Source of the DNA: Nostoc sp. PCC 7107
GTDB lineage: Bacteria > Cyanobacteriota > Cyanobacteriia > Cyanobacteriales > Nostocaceae
NCBI RefSeq assembly: GCF_000316625.1
Contig: NC_019676.1
Location: forward strand, 4,792,501 to 4,856,500
Reading direction: 5' to 3'
Length of the DNA stretch: 64,000 nucleotides
Each line of letters starts with the position of its first letter. Positions within the stretch are counted from its first letter, which is position 1. The notes beneath the pieces are model-generated. The model ran no database searches, was not told the DNA's origin, and saw only the letters and a list, made by a program, of their open reading frames with translations. The position numbers and the translations under genes are program-made. Of this stretch, positions 18,617 to 27,898 are shown in pieces.

Positions 18617-19153
18617 TTATCTAGTCAGAATAAAAATTTGCGTTAAATAAACTTCGCCTTGCTGATTAGTCGCTACACCAACCCCAGTTAGGTTGTATTT
18701 ACCCTTGATATTCTTTAAATGTCCAGGACTATCTAACCAACCAATCACAGCTTGACTAGCAGGATTGCTGTATCCCTGGTTCACTGCAACATTTTCGCCT
18801 GCACTGTTGAAGCGAATTGAAGTAGCTGTGACACGCTTTTCAAATCCGTTATGGCTGAAGGGAACTCTCCCCTTAGCCATATTTTGACTATGAATTCTAG
18901 CTTGTCGAGAGATATTGGCATTCAGAGTTAACTTTGGCAGTTTTTTAGATGCTCGATAGCGATTTATTTGCTCAAAAACTGATTTTTCTAATGCAGTCGT
19001 GTTAAAGGTAGTAGTTAATGAGGCCAGCTGACTTGAAGCAATCTGCTGAGTTGTGTTGTTAGTAGATGAGTGGCTTGGAATTGGAGTAGTGATAAATCCA
19101 CTAGCAAGGACAAGCGTACTTAAAGCGATGCCAAAAGCAGGTTGTCGAAACAT
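18617..19153 (-). CDS. Secreted CAP-domain (SCP/PR-1) protein, copy 1
   Basis: A 178-residue exported protein. A Sec signal (residues about 1-28, FGIALSTLVLASGFITTP) precedes a spacer and a CAP domain from about residue 55. The CAP signatures are VFEQINRYRASKKLPKLTLNANISRQARIHSQNMA, FSHNGF, AGENVAVNQGY and VIGWLDSPGHLKNIKG. The CAP His and Glu residues expected in the cleft are visible (HSQNMA, GENVA). CAP proteins are secreted and stable, with roles from lipid binding to wall association. It is clearly paralogous to the gene at 20173-20712 (same motifs, same length), with a Uma2 gene between the two. Confidence 0.93.
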   Translation of the reverse strand: MFRQPAFGIALSTLVLASGFITTPIPSHSSTNNTTQQIASSQLASLTTTFNTTALEKSVFEQINRYRASKKLPKLTLNANISRQARIHSQNMAKGRVPFSHNGFEKRVTATSIRFNSAGENVAVNQGYSNPASQAVIGWLDSPGHLKNIKGKYNLTGVGVATNQQGEVYLTQIFILTR

Positions 19154-19319
19154 GGAGAATTACAAAATATAGATGATTAAGACCTATACTCTACCTTCGA
19201 CTTGCGAGAATCTGTAACAGGATATTATGAAAAATTGCTCAACTTGGGAAATAGGGGCTAGAGGCTATAACCATTCAACCCTCCAAGCTAAAATCAACAC
19301 AAACGGGAAATAATCTGCT

Positions 19320-19901
19320 ATGGTAGCCGTCCCCCAACAACCGCAAAAAATGACCATCGAGGAATATCTCGTATGGGAACTCCAGCAAGAGCTTCGTTAT
19401 GAATATGTCAACGGCGAGGTTTTTGCTATGACAGGTGGTACAATTCCCCACAATGACATTGCACTGAATTTTTACACAGCCTTACGCCCACATTTACGCG
19501 CTAGAGGCTGCCGAGTGAATGTGTCAGATGTGAAAGTGCAATTTGATGCTAAAAGTATTTATTATTATCCTGATGTGATTGTTAGTTGCGACTCTCAAGA
19601 CAGGAATGCTCGCAAATTTATTCAAAATCCCACAATCATTGCTGAAGTTCTCTCCCCTGCTACAAGCAGCAAAGATCGGGGCGAAAAATTCACTAATTAC
19701 TTAACAATTCCCTCTTTACAAGAATATTTATTGATAGATTCGGAAAAAATCTCTGTTGAACGCTACTCTCGTGGAGAGGGAAGAATGTGGCTTTACTATC
19801 CCTATACTGAGGGAGATGTGATCACGCTATCGAGCATAGAATTTGAGTTAGCGATCGCACTACTGTATGAAGGTGTGGTACTTGCAGCAACAGAAGAATA
19901 G
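19320..19901 (+). CDS. Uma2 family (DUF820) putative endonuclease
   Basis: A 193-residue protein of the large cyanobacterial Uma2 family with a PD-(D/E)XK nuclease fold. MTIEEYLVWELQQELRYEYVNGEVFAMTGG is the usual N-terminus. The catalytic region shows YYYPDVIVSCD followed by PTIIAEVLSPATSSKDRGEK, giving the PD...ExxS-type acidic cluster, and ends with LQEYLLIDSEKISVERYSR. Cyanobacterial genomes hold dozens of copies. The biological role is unknown and nuclease activity is assumed from the fold. A second member lies at 43356-43919. It sits between two CAP genes on the opposite strand. Confidence 0.92.
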   Translation: MVAVPQQPQKMTIEEYLVWELQQELRYEYVNGEVFAMTGGTIPHNDIALNFYTALRPHLRARGCRVNVSDVKVQFDAKSIYYYPDVIVSCDSQDRNARKFIQNPTIIAEVLSPATSSKDRGEKFTNYLTIPSLQEYLLIDSEKISVERYSRGEGRMWLYYPYTEGDVITLSSIEFELAIALLYEGVVLAATEE

Positions 19902-20134
19902 TTTATCGTGCGATCGCTCTTGAAGTTGTGCGAAAATGCGATCGCACCAGCACCTATAATAAGTTTGCAAGAGAAATTCGATGTATCTAAGAACCATACA
20001 GCAAAAATAGGGTGCGTAACGCAAATTTAGTAACGCACCCCAAGTTTTAAGCAAGTTTTAACCGAATTTTATATCAGTCGAAGTAAAGATGAAGACATTT
20101 AAAGAGCAAGAATCCCAGAAGAGTAATAATTTTA

Positions 20135-20164
20135 CCTCCTGCCTCCTGCCTCCTGCCTCCTGCC
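20135..20164. repeat. Heptamer tandem repeat CCTCCTG (STRR type)
   Basis: Four complete and one partial copy of CCTCCTG run directly before the 3' end of the second CAP gene. Short tandemly repeated heptamers (STRR sequences) are a described feature of heterocystous cyanobacterial genomes, and this one fits that class. Confidence 0.88.
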
Positions 20165-20172
20165 ATATCTTC

Positions 20173-20712
20173 CTATCGTTTGAGGATAAATATTTGGGTG
20201 AAATAAACCGCACCTCTGCTATTTACCGCCACACCAACACCTGTGAGGTTGTAATTACCTTTGATGTTAGCCAAATGTCCCGAACTTCTTAGCCAGCCTT
20301 GCACGGCTTGGGTTGCAGGATTGCTGTATCCCTGATTGTACGCCACATTTTCAGCCGCTGCTCTGTAGGGTATTGTCACTGCGATCGCTTGAATTCTTGT
20401 GCCAAAACCATCATGACCAAATGCAACTCGCCCCTGAGCCATGTTTTGACTGTGAATTCTGGCTTGATTGTCAATAGTTGAGTTACGGCTTAACGCTGGT
20501 AGACCAAGTGAAGCCCGATATTGATTGATTTGGGTGAATACTTGACTTTCGAGGGTTGCCGTATTCACCGTAGATTGTGCCAGTTGGGTGCTGTGGTCTG
20601 ACATTTGGGTATGTTGCAAGGTAGCAGTTTGAACTGGTGTAGAAAAAGCGATTACGCCTCCAATCAAGGACAGAGTCGCTACACCAGCACTGGATATTTT
20701 ATTCTGAATCAT
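20173..20712 (-). CDS. Secreted CAP-domain (SCP/PR-1) protein, copy 2
   Basis: A 179-residue paralogue of the CAP protein at 18617-19153. The N-terminus (ISSAGVATLSLIGGVIAFSTPVQTA) is a signal peptide. The CAP domain contains VFTQINQYRASLGLPALSRNSTIDNQARIHSQNMAQGRVAFGHDGFG, AAENVAYNQGYSNPATQAVQGWL and IKGNYNLTGVGVAV. The two copies share the order and spacing of every motif and the C-terminus ...TQIFILKR or ...TQIFILTR. A local duplication followed by divergence, with a Uma2 gene in between, explains this best. The function is unknown beyond being exported. Confidence 0.93.
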   Translation of the reverse strand: MIQNKISSAGVATLSLIGGVIAFSTPVQTATLQHTQMSDHSTQLAQSTVNTATLESQVFTQINQYRASLGLPALSRNSTIDNQARIHSQNMAQGRVAFGHDGFGTRIQAIAVTIPYRAAAENVAYNQGYSNPATQAVQGWLRSSGHLANIKGNYNLTGVGVAVNSRGAVYFTQIFILKR

Positions 20713-20898
20713 TAATATGTAGCCCTAAACACACTGAAAGAGAACACTTCCAGATAATGTAACCGGACTCATGTAAACTAGACAAATAGGCTATTAGCCA
20801 GCATCTGGGGATTTATGCTGCTCTACCTTGCAAAATTGCCAACCAACTTACATATTCATAAATTTCCATACATCATCATTCTCTGGGTAGAAAAATAT

Positions 20899-21345
20899 TT
20901 ATTTACTTAACCAATCTATATCAAGTAATTGCTCAAGGGAATAAGGACATTCCAGAGGAAAATCAACAGTATTCTGAGTTTTAATTTTGACAAAACCTAA
21001 AGCATCTTTATAGATAAAATTTAATTCGGAATCGAGATAATTACGCAGACTAGTAGTCAGTCTTCGTTTTAATTGAGTGCGAAAATTATAGATTTCTTCT
21101 GGCCAGTGAATTGAATTATATTCAGATTCGCTTGTCCAATATTGCAGTAATAATAGATGACGGATAATTTGCTCTAAAAGACTGGCTACAGCATTTTTCT
21201 TTTCTCTGCCCAAATCCTCTAATTCCTCAACTAAATTCTCTAAATCTAGTTCTTGCAGTTGATGATTTTTAATTAGTTTGACTGTTTCTTCTAGCCATTG
21301 AGAATCATCAATGTCGTAGAGTTGTCTTAATTCATTAACTTTCAT
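20899..21345 (-). CDS. DUF29 family protein
   Basis: A 148-residue protein with the DUF29 pattern common in cyanobacteria. The N-terminal LYDIDDSQWLEETVKLIKNHQLQELDLENLVEELEDLGREKKNAVASLLEQIIRHLLLLQYW is followed by a helical C-terminal half with ...DFPLECPYSLEQLLD. It is all-helical and soluble, of unknown function, and often reported near toxin-antitoxin or mobile genes. The frame is open 12 codons further upstream, but ATG 21345 (MKVNELRQLYD) is the usual start of the family. Confidence 0.9.
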   Translation of the reverse strand: MKVNELRQLYDIDDSQWLEETVKLIKNHQLQELDLENLVEELEDLGREKKNAVASLLEQIIRHLLLLQYWTSESEYNSIHWPEEIYNFRTQLKRRLTTSLRNYLDSELNFIYKDALGFVKIKTQNTVDFPLECPYSLEQLLDIDWLSK

Positions 21346-21452
21346 AATATTTCGCAGTATAAAACTGAGTGGGAAAGCCATCTAAAGCGCTGGCTCCCCT
21401 ACACTCAGTATTACAAAAGTTTCACCTGGTCAAAGGTGTGATTCCAACAGAT

Positions 21453-22694
21453 TTACTGTGGGATTAAAAATTTAGCGACGGTTTGCACATCTTTGTCACC
21501 GCGTCCAGAACAGTTGATGATAATTCGAGGACTACCGCTAAGTTGGGGACAGAGAGTTTCGAGATAGGCGATCGCATGGGAGGTTTCTAAAGCTGGGATT
21601 ATCCCTTCTAAGCGAGACAGTTTTTGGAATGCAGCTAAAGCCTCAGCATCTGTCACACTATAATATTCAGCCCGATGAATATCTTTTAAATAACTGTGTT
21701 CTGGCCCTACACCGGGATAATCTAACCCAGCGCTAATTGAGTGCGCCTCCGTGACTTGTCCATCTTCATCTTGCAGCAGATAGCTCATCGCTCCGTGCAA
21801 TACACCAATTCGACCTTTTGTCAATGTGGCAGCGTGTTTATCTGTATTCACACCTTCACCAGCAGCTTCTACCCCAATTAACCGCACAGATGGCTCATTG
21901 ACAAACTCATAAAACAGACCCATTGCATTGGAACCGCCACCCACACAAGCCATGAGAATATCAGGTAAACCGCCCCACTTTTCTAAAGCTTGGGCGCGAG
22001 TTTCTTGACCAATCACCGCATGAAAATCTCGCACCATCATTGGGTAAGGATGGGGGCCAGCTACGGAACCGAGGATGTAGTGAGTTGTTTCAACATTCGT
22101 CACCCAATCCCGAATCGCTTCTGAAGTGGCATCTTTGAGGGTACCTGTCCCCGCCTCCACTGGCCGGACTTCTGCACCCATCAACCGCATTCTAAACACA
22201 TTCAAAGCTTGGCGTTCCATATCTTGAACGCCCATGTAAATCACGCATTCCAAACCAAACCGGGCGCAAACCGTGGCTGTTGCGACTCCATGCTGTCCAG
22301 CGCCAGTTTCAGCAATAATCCGTTGCTTACCCATGCGCTTCGCTAACAATACCTGACCCAAGGCATTATTAATTTTGTGTGCGCCAGTGTGATTCAAATC
22401 TTCTCGCTTTAAATAAATCTGCGCCCCTGTACCATCAGGTTGGGCATAATGAGCAGTCAGCCGTTCGGCAAAATATAACGGTGTAGCGCGCCCCACATAA
22501 TCCCGCAGCAGTTGTTGGAGTTCTGCTTGAAACTCTGACTCATAACGATATTTCTGATAAGCTGTTTCTAATTCAGCTAAAGCGGGCATCAGCGTTTCCG
22601 GGACGTACTTACCGCCAAAGCGTCCAAAGCGTCCTTGGGTATCGGGAACCTGAGCAGTTGTGGAAGAATTTGGAGAAAGGGGAGTAGTAGTCAC
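21453..22694 (-). CDS. trpB: Tryptophan synthase beta subunit
   Basis: A 413-residue PLP enzyme that makes L-tryptophan from indole and serine in complex with Trp[22 protein letters not shown] is the TrpB N-terminus. The PLP lysine lies in [15 protein letters not shown], the phosphate-binding loop is [13 protein letters not shown], and the C-terminal [11 protein letters not shown] is typical. The first 18 or so residues before GRFGGKY are a variable extension. No other trp gene is adjacent, which fits the dispersed trp genes of cyanobacteria. Confidence 0.98.
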   Translation of the reverse strand: MTTTPLSPNSSTTAQVPDTQGRFGRFGGKYVPETLMPALAELETAYQKYRYESEFQAELQQLLRDYVGRATPLYFAERLTAHYAQPDGTGAQIYLKREDLNHTGAHKINNALGQVLLAKRMGKQRIIAETGAGQHGVATATVCARFGLECVIYMGVQDMERQALNVFRMRLMGAEVRPVEAGTGTLKDATSEAIRDWVTNVETTHYILGSVAGPHPYPMMVRDFHAVIGQETRAQALEKWGGLPDILMACVGGGSNAMGLFYEFVNEPSVRLIGVEAAGEGVNTDKHAATLTKGRIGVLHGAMSYLLQDEDGQVTEAHSISAGLDYPGVGPEHSYLKDIHRAEYYSVTDAEALAAFQKLSRLEGIIPALETSHAIAYLETLCPQLSGSPRIIINCSGRGDKDVQTVAKFLIPQ

Positions 22695-22950
22695 GGAAAA
22701 ATATTGATGACAAGTAAAGACTTCATTAATTATAAAGAGTCTGGGGCAGATAATAACAATTTGTAATTCGTAATCTCAATTCTCTATCAAGTGAAGATGC
22801 GCTTAATTATTGGAAGATACAGCGAACCATCAGGAGAAAACTTCCGTGTACCTTTGCGTTGAAAAAAAGTACAATTACGAATTACTATTGAACTCGCATG
22901 ATCTCCCACCATAATAGATGTAGTAGAACTAATCACTACCGCAATTTTGT

Positions 22951-23298
22951 ATGTCTGCTTCTAAATCCAACTCATCTGATAACAAAATTATCTATCAGGA
23001 ATTTGGTAACGGTAACTCCGCTGCTACCGAAAGACCAATTCAAGAACTCCCACCGCAACAACAAAACTTAAGAATCCAAGCGAGTCGCACTGGACGCAAG
23101 GGTAAAACAGTCACAGTGATTACGGGGTTTCAAAGCAAGCCGGAAACTTTAGCCGATTTAGTCAAGCAGTTGAAAACGCAATGCGGTACTGGTGGGACAG
23201 TCAAAGAGAACACCATTGAAATTCAAGGGGAACACAAGCAGAAAATTTTGGAGATTGTCACCAAACTAGGTTACAAGGCTAAACTCAGTGGCGGTTGA
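22951..23298 (+). CDS. SUI1/YciH-family translation factor
   Basis: A 115-residue protein with the eIF1/SUI1 fold. The C-terminal half RKGKTVTVITGFQSKPETLADLVKQLKTQCGTGGTVKENTIEIQGEHKQKILEIVTKLGYKAK is the family signature. The N-terminal 45 residues are variable and Gln/Pro rich. Family knowledge says it binds the 30S subunit and influences start-codon fidelity. The Pmp3 peptide gene follows 72 bp downstream in the same direction. Confidence 0.94.
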   Translation: MSASKSNSSDNKIIYQEFGNGNSAATERPIQELPPQQQNLRIQASRTGRKGKTVTVITGFQSKPETLADLVKQLKTQCGTGGTVKENTIEIQGEHKQKILEIVTKLGYKAKLSGG

Positions 23299-23369
23299 GG
23301 AACCAAATTAACCACATTTTGGCAATGTTATCGTTGAGGAGTATCAATCAAAAGTGACAGGAGGCTGAA

Positions 23370-23528
23370 ATGGACTTAGTGAGAATTTTAGCAGCGATTT
23401 TCATCCCACCTTTGGGAGTATTTCTACAAGTAGGTTTGGGGAAAGATTTTTGGATTAATATCCTTTTGACCTTTCTGGGGTATGTTCCAGGGATTGTACA
23501 TGCGGTGTGGATAATAGCCAGAAAATAA
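23370..23528 (+). CDS. Pmp3/YqaE (UPF0057) membrane peptide
   Basis: A 52-residue peptide starting MDLVRILAAIFIPPLGVFLQ and ending VHAVWIIARK. It has the two-helix layout of the UPF0057 proteolipid family, with the conserved IFIPPLGVFLQVG and LTFLGYVPGIVHAVW segments. A strong ribosome-binding site, CAGGAGG, lies 7 bp before the ATG. In other organisms these peptides are induced by salt, cold or membrane stress. A second member is encoded at 55652-55837. Confidence 0.9.
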   Translation: MDLVRILAAIFIPPLGVFLQVGLGKDFWINILLTFLGYVPGIVHAVWIIARK

Positions 23529-23787
23529 TAGCGATCGCTTGATGATCACCAAGTCAAATATTCGGCACGTCAGCCATAGTGGTTTTCATCAAGCATTGTA
23601 CATAGTTTACGCAATCCCTACAGGTTGCAGCACTATGTGTGGGAAAGATGTTAATTTTTCAGGTAATAATACTACTTCCTCAAGACGTGAAGACCGATCT
23701 AGTTAGTTGCGCTCTGCTTCCTACAATAACCATATAAGAATTTGTTTTCTCTGCGCCTCATCTTTGGAGTGGTTATTCAAAAAGCCT

Positions 23788-26427
23788 ATGCAACCTACTA
23801 ATCCTAACCAATTTACCGAAAAAGCCTGGGAAGCGATCGCCCACACGCCAGATATTGCTAAACAATATCACCAACAACAAATCGAAAGCGAACACCTGCT
23901 CAAAGCACTGCTAGAACAAGAAGGTTTAGCCAGCAGTATTTTAACCAAAGCAGGTGCGAATCTGCAAAAAATCCGCGATCGCACTGATCAATTTCTCCAA
24001 CGTCAGCCAAGGGTATCTGGTACAAGTAGTTCTGTGTTTTTGGGACGCAGCTTAGATACCCTATTAGATAGGGCTGATAACTATCGCAAAGATTTTAAAG
24101 ACGAATATATTTCTATTGAACATTTATTGCTGGGTTATGCCAAAGATGACCGTTTTGGCAAAGGTCTACTCCAAGAATTCGGTTTAGACGAAGGCAAGCT
24201 GAAAAACATTATTAAACAAATTCGTGGGAGCCAGAAAGTGACCGACCAAAATCCAGAAGGTAAATACGAAGCACTGGAAAAATATGGACGTGACCTCACC
24301 GAAGCCGCCCGCAAAGGTCAACTTGATCCGGTGATTGGGCGAGATGACGAGATTCGCCGGACTGTGCAGATTCTCTCCCGTCGTACCAAAAATAACCCAG
24401 TGTTGATTGGGGAACCAGGAGTGGGTAAAACTGCGATCGCGGAAGGACTCGCCCAACGCATCATCGCGGGTGATGTTCCCCAATCCCTCAAAGACCGCAA
24501 ACTCATTGCTTTGGATATGGGTGCTTTGATTGCGGGGGCAAAATTCCGGGGTGAATTTGAAGAACGCCTGAAAGCAGTCTTAAAAGAAGTTACCGAATCT
24601 GGCGGGAATATAGTTCTATTTATTGATGAAATTCATACCGTTGTCGGTGCGGGTGCAACCCAAGGGGCGATGGATGCAGGTAACTTGTTAAAACCGATGT
24701 TGGCGCGGGGTGAGTTGCGTTGTATTGGGGCGACAACTTTAGATGAATATCGCAAATATATCGAAAAAGATGCCGCTTTAGAAAGACGCTTCCAGCAAGT
24801 TTATGTCGATCAGCCCAGCGTTGAAGATACGATTTCCATATTGCGCGGTTTGCGGGAACGCTACGAAAACCACCACGGGGTGAAGATTTCTGATAGTGCT
24901 TTAGTAGCAGCGGCGCAACTTTCGGGTAGATATATTAGCGATCGCTTTTTACCAGATAAAGCCATTGATTTGGTAGACGAAGCCGCCGCCCGGTTGAAAA
25001 TGGAAATTACCTCCAAACCAGAAGAACTCGACGAAATTGATCGCAAAATTCTTCAATTAGAAATGGAGAAACTTTCTTTGAAAAAAGAAAGTGATGCAGC
25101 ATCTCGTGAACGTCTAGAAAGACTAGAAAAAGAAATTGCTGATTTCAAAGAAGAACAAAGAACACTTAACACTCAATGGCAGTCAGAAAAAGATATTATT
25201 GAAAAAATTCAGTCTGTTAAAAAAGAAATTGAACGGGTTAACTTAGAAATTCAGCAAGCTGAAAGAAACTACGACCTCAACCGCGCGGCGGAATTGAAAT
25301 ATGGCAATTTAACTGATTTACATCGCCAACTACAAGTAGCGGAAAGTGAATTAGCTAACGCCCAAAGAAGTGGTAAATCTCTACTGCGGGAAGAAGTCAC
25401 CGAATCTGATATTGCGGAAGTTATTTCTAAATGGACAGGAATTCCCATCAGCAAGTTAGTGGAATCAGAAAAAGAAAAACTGCTGCATTTAGAAGACGAA
25501 CTACATCAGCGGGTAATTGGCCAAGATGAAGCTGTGACAGCCGTCGCCGATGCAATTCAGCGATCGCGTGCGGGATTGGCTGACCCCAATCGCCCCATCG
25601 CCAGCTTTGTGTTCCTCGGCCCTACAGGCGTTGGTAAAACTGAGTTAGCCAAAGCCTTAGCGGGATATATGTTCGACACTGAAGATGCACTGGTGCGAAT
25701 TGATATGTCTGAGTACATGGAAAAACACGCCGTCTCGCGGTTAATCGGTGCGCCTCCTGGATATGTGGGTTATGAAGAAGGCGGACAACTCACCGAAGCA
25801 ATTCGCCGTCGTCCCTACTCAGTGATTTTGTTCGACGAAATCGAAAAAGCCCACCCCGATGTCTTTAATATCTTCCTGCAAATTCTGGATGATGGACGCG
25901 TCACCGATGCCCAAGGTCATACTGTAGACTTCAAGAATTCAATTATTATTATGACCAGTAACATTGGTTCCCAGTTCATTCTTGATATTGCTGGGGACAA
26001 TTCTCGCTACGACGAAATGCGTCATCGAGTTATGGAAGCGATGCGGAATAGCTTCCGGCCAGAATTCCTCAACCGCATTGATGAACTGATCATCTTCCAC
26101 AGCTTAGATAAAAAAGAACTGCGCCATATTGTGCAGTTGCAAGTAGGAAGATTAAGAGAAAGATTGAGTGATACCTCCAGTGGGCTTCGCCAACGCAAAA
26201 TATCTCTCAAACTCGCCGATGCGGCGCTGGACTTCTTGGCTGAAGTTGGTTATGACCCTGTATTTGGCGCACGTCCACTCAAACGCGCAATCCAGCGTGA
26301 GTTAGAAACGCAAATTGCTAAAGCCATCCTGCGCGGCGAATTCCACGACGGCGACACCATTTTTGTCGATGTGCAGAATGAACGCCTAGCTTTTAGCCGT
26401 TTACCTGTGGAAGTATTTAGCAGTTAA
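23788..26427 (+). CDS. clpB: ATP-dependent disaggregase ClpB
   Basis: An 879-residue AAA+ protein that, with DnaK, pulls proteins out of aggregates. The N domain (1-145) is followed by NBD1 with Walker [10 protein letters not shown] and Walker B LFIDEIH. A long coiled-coil M domain (about 415-540, [28 protein letters not shown]) is the ClpB hallmark. NBD2 carries Walker [10 protein letters not shown] and Walker [15 protein letters not shown], and ends with [14 protein letters not shown]. The frame is open to 23707, but ATG 23788 ([16 protein letters not shown]) is the standard start. No CIRCE heat-shock operator is visible upstream. A terminator hairpin follows. Confidence 0.98.
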   Translation: MQPTNPNQFTEKAWEAIAHTPDIAKQYHQQQIESEHLLKALLEQEGLASSILTKAGANLQKIRDRTDQFLQRQPRVSGTSSSVFLGRSLDTLLDRADNYRKDFKDEYISIEHLLLGYAKDDRFGKGLLQEFGLDEGKLKNIIKQIRGSQKVTDQNPEGKYEALEKYGRDLTEAARKGQLDPVIGRDDEIRRTVQILSRRTKNNPVLIGEPGVGKTAIAEGLAQRIIAGDVPQSLKDRKLIALDMGALIAGAKFRGEFEERLKAVLKEVTESGGNIVLFIDEIHTVVGAGATQGAMDAGNLLKPMLARGELRCIGATTLDEYRKYIEKDAALERRFQQVYVDQPSVEDTISILRGLRERYENHHGVKISDSALVAAAQLSGRYISDRFLPDKAIDLVDEAAARLKMEITSKPEELDEIDRKILQLEMEKLSLKKESDAASRERLERLEKEIADFKEEQRTLNTQWQSEKDIIEKIQSVKKEIERVNLEIQQAERNYDLNRAAELKYGNLTDLHRQLQVAESELANAQRSGKSLLREEVTESDIAEVISKWTGIPISKLVESEKEKLLHLEDELHQRVIGQDEAVTAVADAIQRSRAGLADPNRPIASFVFLGPTGVGKTELAKALAGYMFDTEDALVRIDMSEYMEKHAVSRLIGAPPGYVGYEEGGQLTEAIRRRPYSVILFDEIEKAHPDVFNIFLQILDDGRVTDAQGHTVDFKNSIIIMTSNIGSQFILDIAGDNSRYDEMRHRVMEAMRNSFRPEFLNRIDELIIFHSLDKKELRHIVQLQVGRLRERLSDTSSGLRQRKISLKLADAALDFLAEVGYDPVFGARPLKRAIQRELETQIAKAILRGEFHDGDTIFVDVQNERLAFSRLPVEVFSS

Positions 26428-26444
26428 GTTAAGATTATTTCACT

Positions 26445-26476
26445 AAAAAATGCAGAGGTTCGCCTTTGCATTTTTT
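26445..26476 (+). terminator. Intrinsic terminator of clpB
   Basis: AAAAAATGCAGAGG pairs with CCTTTGCATTTTTT (one G-U pair) over the tetraloop TTCG and ends in six T. It lies 18 bp after the clpB stop codon. Confidence 0.92.
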
Positions 26477-26621
26477 GGTGTTGCTGATTAGTGGGATGTT
26501 TTTTGTTTCGCGCATTCGCCGCAAGGCGTTCTCGCAGAGTAGGCGCAAAGGCGCGAAAAATCGATAGTTCAATTTACTAAAAAGGCTTAATTCATCCCGC
26601 ATTTATGCAACGCCCATTTTT

Positions 26622-27050
26622 TTATGGATTATTTTCTGGTTCTGTATATTTGCAGAAAACGTTAATACCGATTTTGAGGATATACAAGACGACAATTGTG
26701 GCGATCGCGGCATCAATCGGAATACCATGAACAGCCGCTACAGTTACCAACGAACCAATAATACTATTAAGTAAAGCAGCACTACCAGGGTTTTTCGTAT
26801 ATTCTTTTATTTTGCCTTGTAGACCTTCATCGCCGCATATTTCCGCGCGAATTTCATTGAGGGTTAATTGTAAGAGAGATTTATTTTTACCAAAAGCTGT
26901 TTTACCAAATTGCTCTTGCCAAAGTTCATCAAAACTAGCTTCTAAATTACCTTTATTTTGTTGTATAGTCGTGAGTGCTTTTTGTGCCTGATCATCTTGA
27001 AGGATTTGTTGCAGTTCTTGAATTTCGGTAGAAGATAATTGAGTAGTCAT
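26622..27050 (-). CDS. Hypothetical membrane-anchored helical protein beside the RAYT transposase
   Basis: A 142-residue protein I do not recognise. The first 90 residues are soluble and helical (TEIQELQQILQDDQAQKALTTIQQNKG ... FDELWQEQFG). The last third holds two hydrophobic helices (ALLNSIIGSLVTVAAVHGIPI and AAIATIVVLYILKIGINVF) before a short polar tail. The ATG at 27050 lies one base after the stop codon of the transposase gene, so the two may be translated together. An upstream in-frame start inside the transposase gene is less likely. The coupling could be a chance insertion of the transposase gene in front of an older gene. Confidence 0.7.
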   Translation of the reverse strand: MTTQLSSTEIQELQQILQDDQAQKALTTIQQNKGNLEASFDELWQEQFGKTAFGKNKSLLQLTLNEIRAEICGDEGLQGKIKEYTKNPGSAALLNSIIGSLVTVAAVHGIPIDAAIATIVVLYILKIGINVFCKYTEPENNP

Positions 27051-27051
27051 A

Positions 27052-27474
27052 TCATGCCTCATCGTCATGCTTTTCTAAAGATGCGATCGCTGTTCCTTGA
27101 GAATGATGATTTTTTTGGTTTCTCACATAAGAAACAGCATTGTCTAACTGCTTACTACCTAATGACAATACACCATATCCGCGCTGCCAACCAAAAATAA
27201 TTGCATTATTTGATATATGATAATTTTGATTTAAAAAATGAGTGCTACTACCTTTAATATTTTTGACAAAATCAGCTATGGATAAACTAGGTGGTATTGA
27301 AGCTATTAAATGGATATGGTCTTCAATGCCGCCAATCGCATGAATAATACTATTAAGAAAATCAGCTTTCCCAATAATATAATTATAAAGTTCAGCTTCT
27401 TTATCATGCGTAATCAGAGGTTGGCGTTCTTTGGTTGCCCAAACAAGATGATAATAAAGCCGCCAAAAAGCCAT
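27052..27474 (-). CDS. REP-associated tyrosine transposase (IS200-like Y1 HUH enzyme, RAYT)
   Basis: A 140-residue single-domain HUH transposase. RLYYHLVWATKERQPLI is the N-terminal strand, GGIEDHIHLIASI contains the metal-binding H-x-H, and the nucleophilic Tyr is in NAVSYVRNQKNHH near the C-terminus. The protein has the full length of the family and no visible defect. Known RAYTs cut and rejoin single-stranded hairpin repeats (REPs) that lie next to their gene. Two copies of a multi-hairpin repeat begin 50 bp upstream of this start codon, which fits that role. No IS200/IS605 tnpB partner is present. Confidence 0.93.
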   Translation of the reverse strand: MAFWRLYYHLVWATKERQPLITHDKEAELYNYIIGKADFLNSIIHAIGGIEDHIHLIASIPPSLSIADFVKNIKGSSTHFLNQNYHISNNAIIFGWQRGYGVLSLGSKQLDNAVSYVRNQKNHHSQGTAIASLEKHDDEA

Positions 27475-27524
27475 GATATATTTTGCGGTATAAGAGATAA
27501 TTTCTCGATTGTATTTTCTTTAAA

Positions 27525-27682
27525 GTAAATCTGCCAAGTCCGCCTAGGAATTAATTCCTAGGCTCACAGCAAAAGTCCGTTGAAACGGACTTTTAATTTA
27601 TATAAATCAATTTTATTGACATCTTCATTAGTTGTCTTCAGACAACTTACGCTATGAGCCTGGGGTTTATAACCCTAGGCGG
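27525..27682. repeat. 158-bp multi-hairpin repeat, copy 1 (candidate RAYT substrate)
   Basis: The unit contains four hairpins. They are the perfect palindrome CCTAGGAATTAATTCCTAGG (27543-27562), AAAAGTCCGT/ACGGACTTTT with loop TGAA (27571-27594), GTTGTCT/AGACAAC (27631-27646), and CCTGGGGTT/AACCCTAGG (27659-27679). The outer ends CCGCCTAGG (27540) and CCTAGGCGG (27682) are themselves exact inverted repeats. GGCTCACAGC and GCTATGAGCC also pair (one wobble) and enclose the two middle hairpins, so an alternative cloverleaf fold exists. Confidence 0.92.
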
Positions 27683-27716
27683 GTATAGTCGATAGTGTAT
27701 TCTGTATTTGTTATGA

Positions 27717-27874
27717 GTAAATCTGCCAAGTCCGCCTAGGAATTAATTCCCAGGCTCACAGCAAAAGTCCGTTGAAACGGACTAATAATTTATATAAATC
27801 AATTTTATTGACATATTCATCAGTTGTCTTCAGACAACTTAAGCTATGAGCCTGGGGTTTATAACCCTAGGCGG
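27717..27874. repeat. 158-bp multi-hairpin repeat, copy 2
   Basis: A direct repeat of the unit at 27525-27682, 192 bp further on, of identical length with 6 substitutions and no gap. Two substitutions fall in loops or single-stranded stretches. The C in TTCCCAGG breaks the first palindrome slightly. The 34-bp spacer between the copies (27683-27716) is unique sequence. Confidence 0.93.
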
Positions 27875-27898
27875 ATGATTATGCTTCTCCATTAAAAC

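Noticed and set aside
23529-23787. CIRCE operator before clpB
   Set aside because: The TTAGCACTC-N9-GAGTGCTAA pattern is not present in the upstream region.
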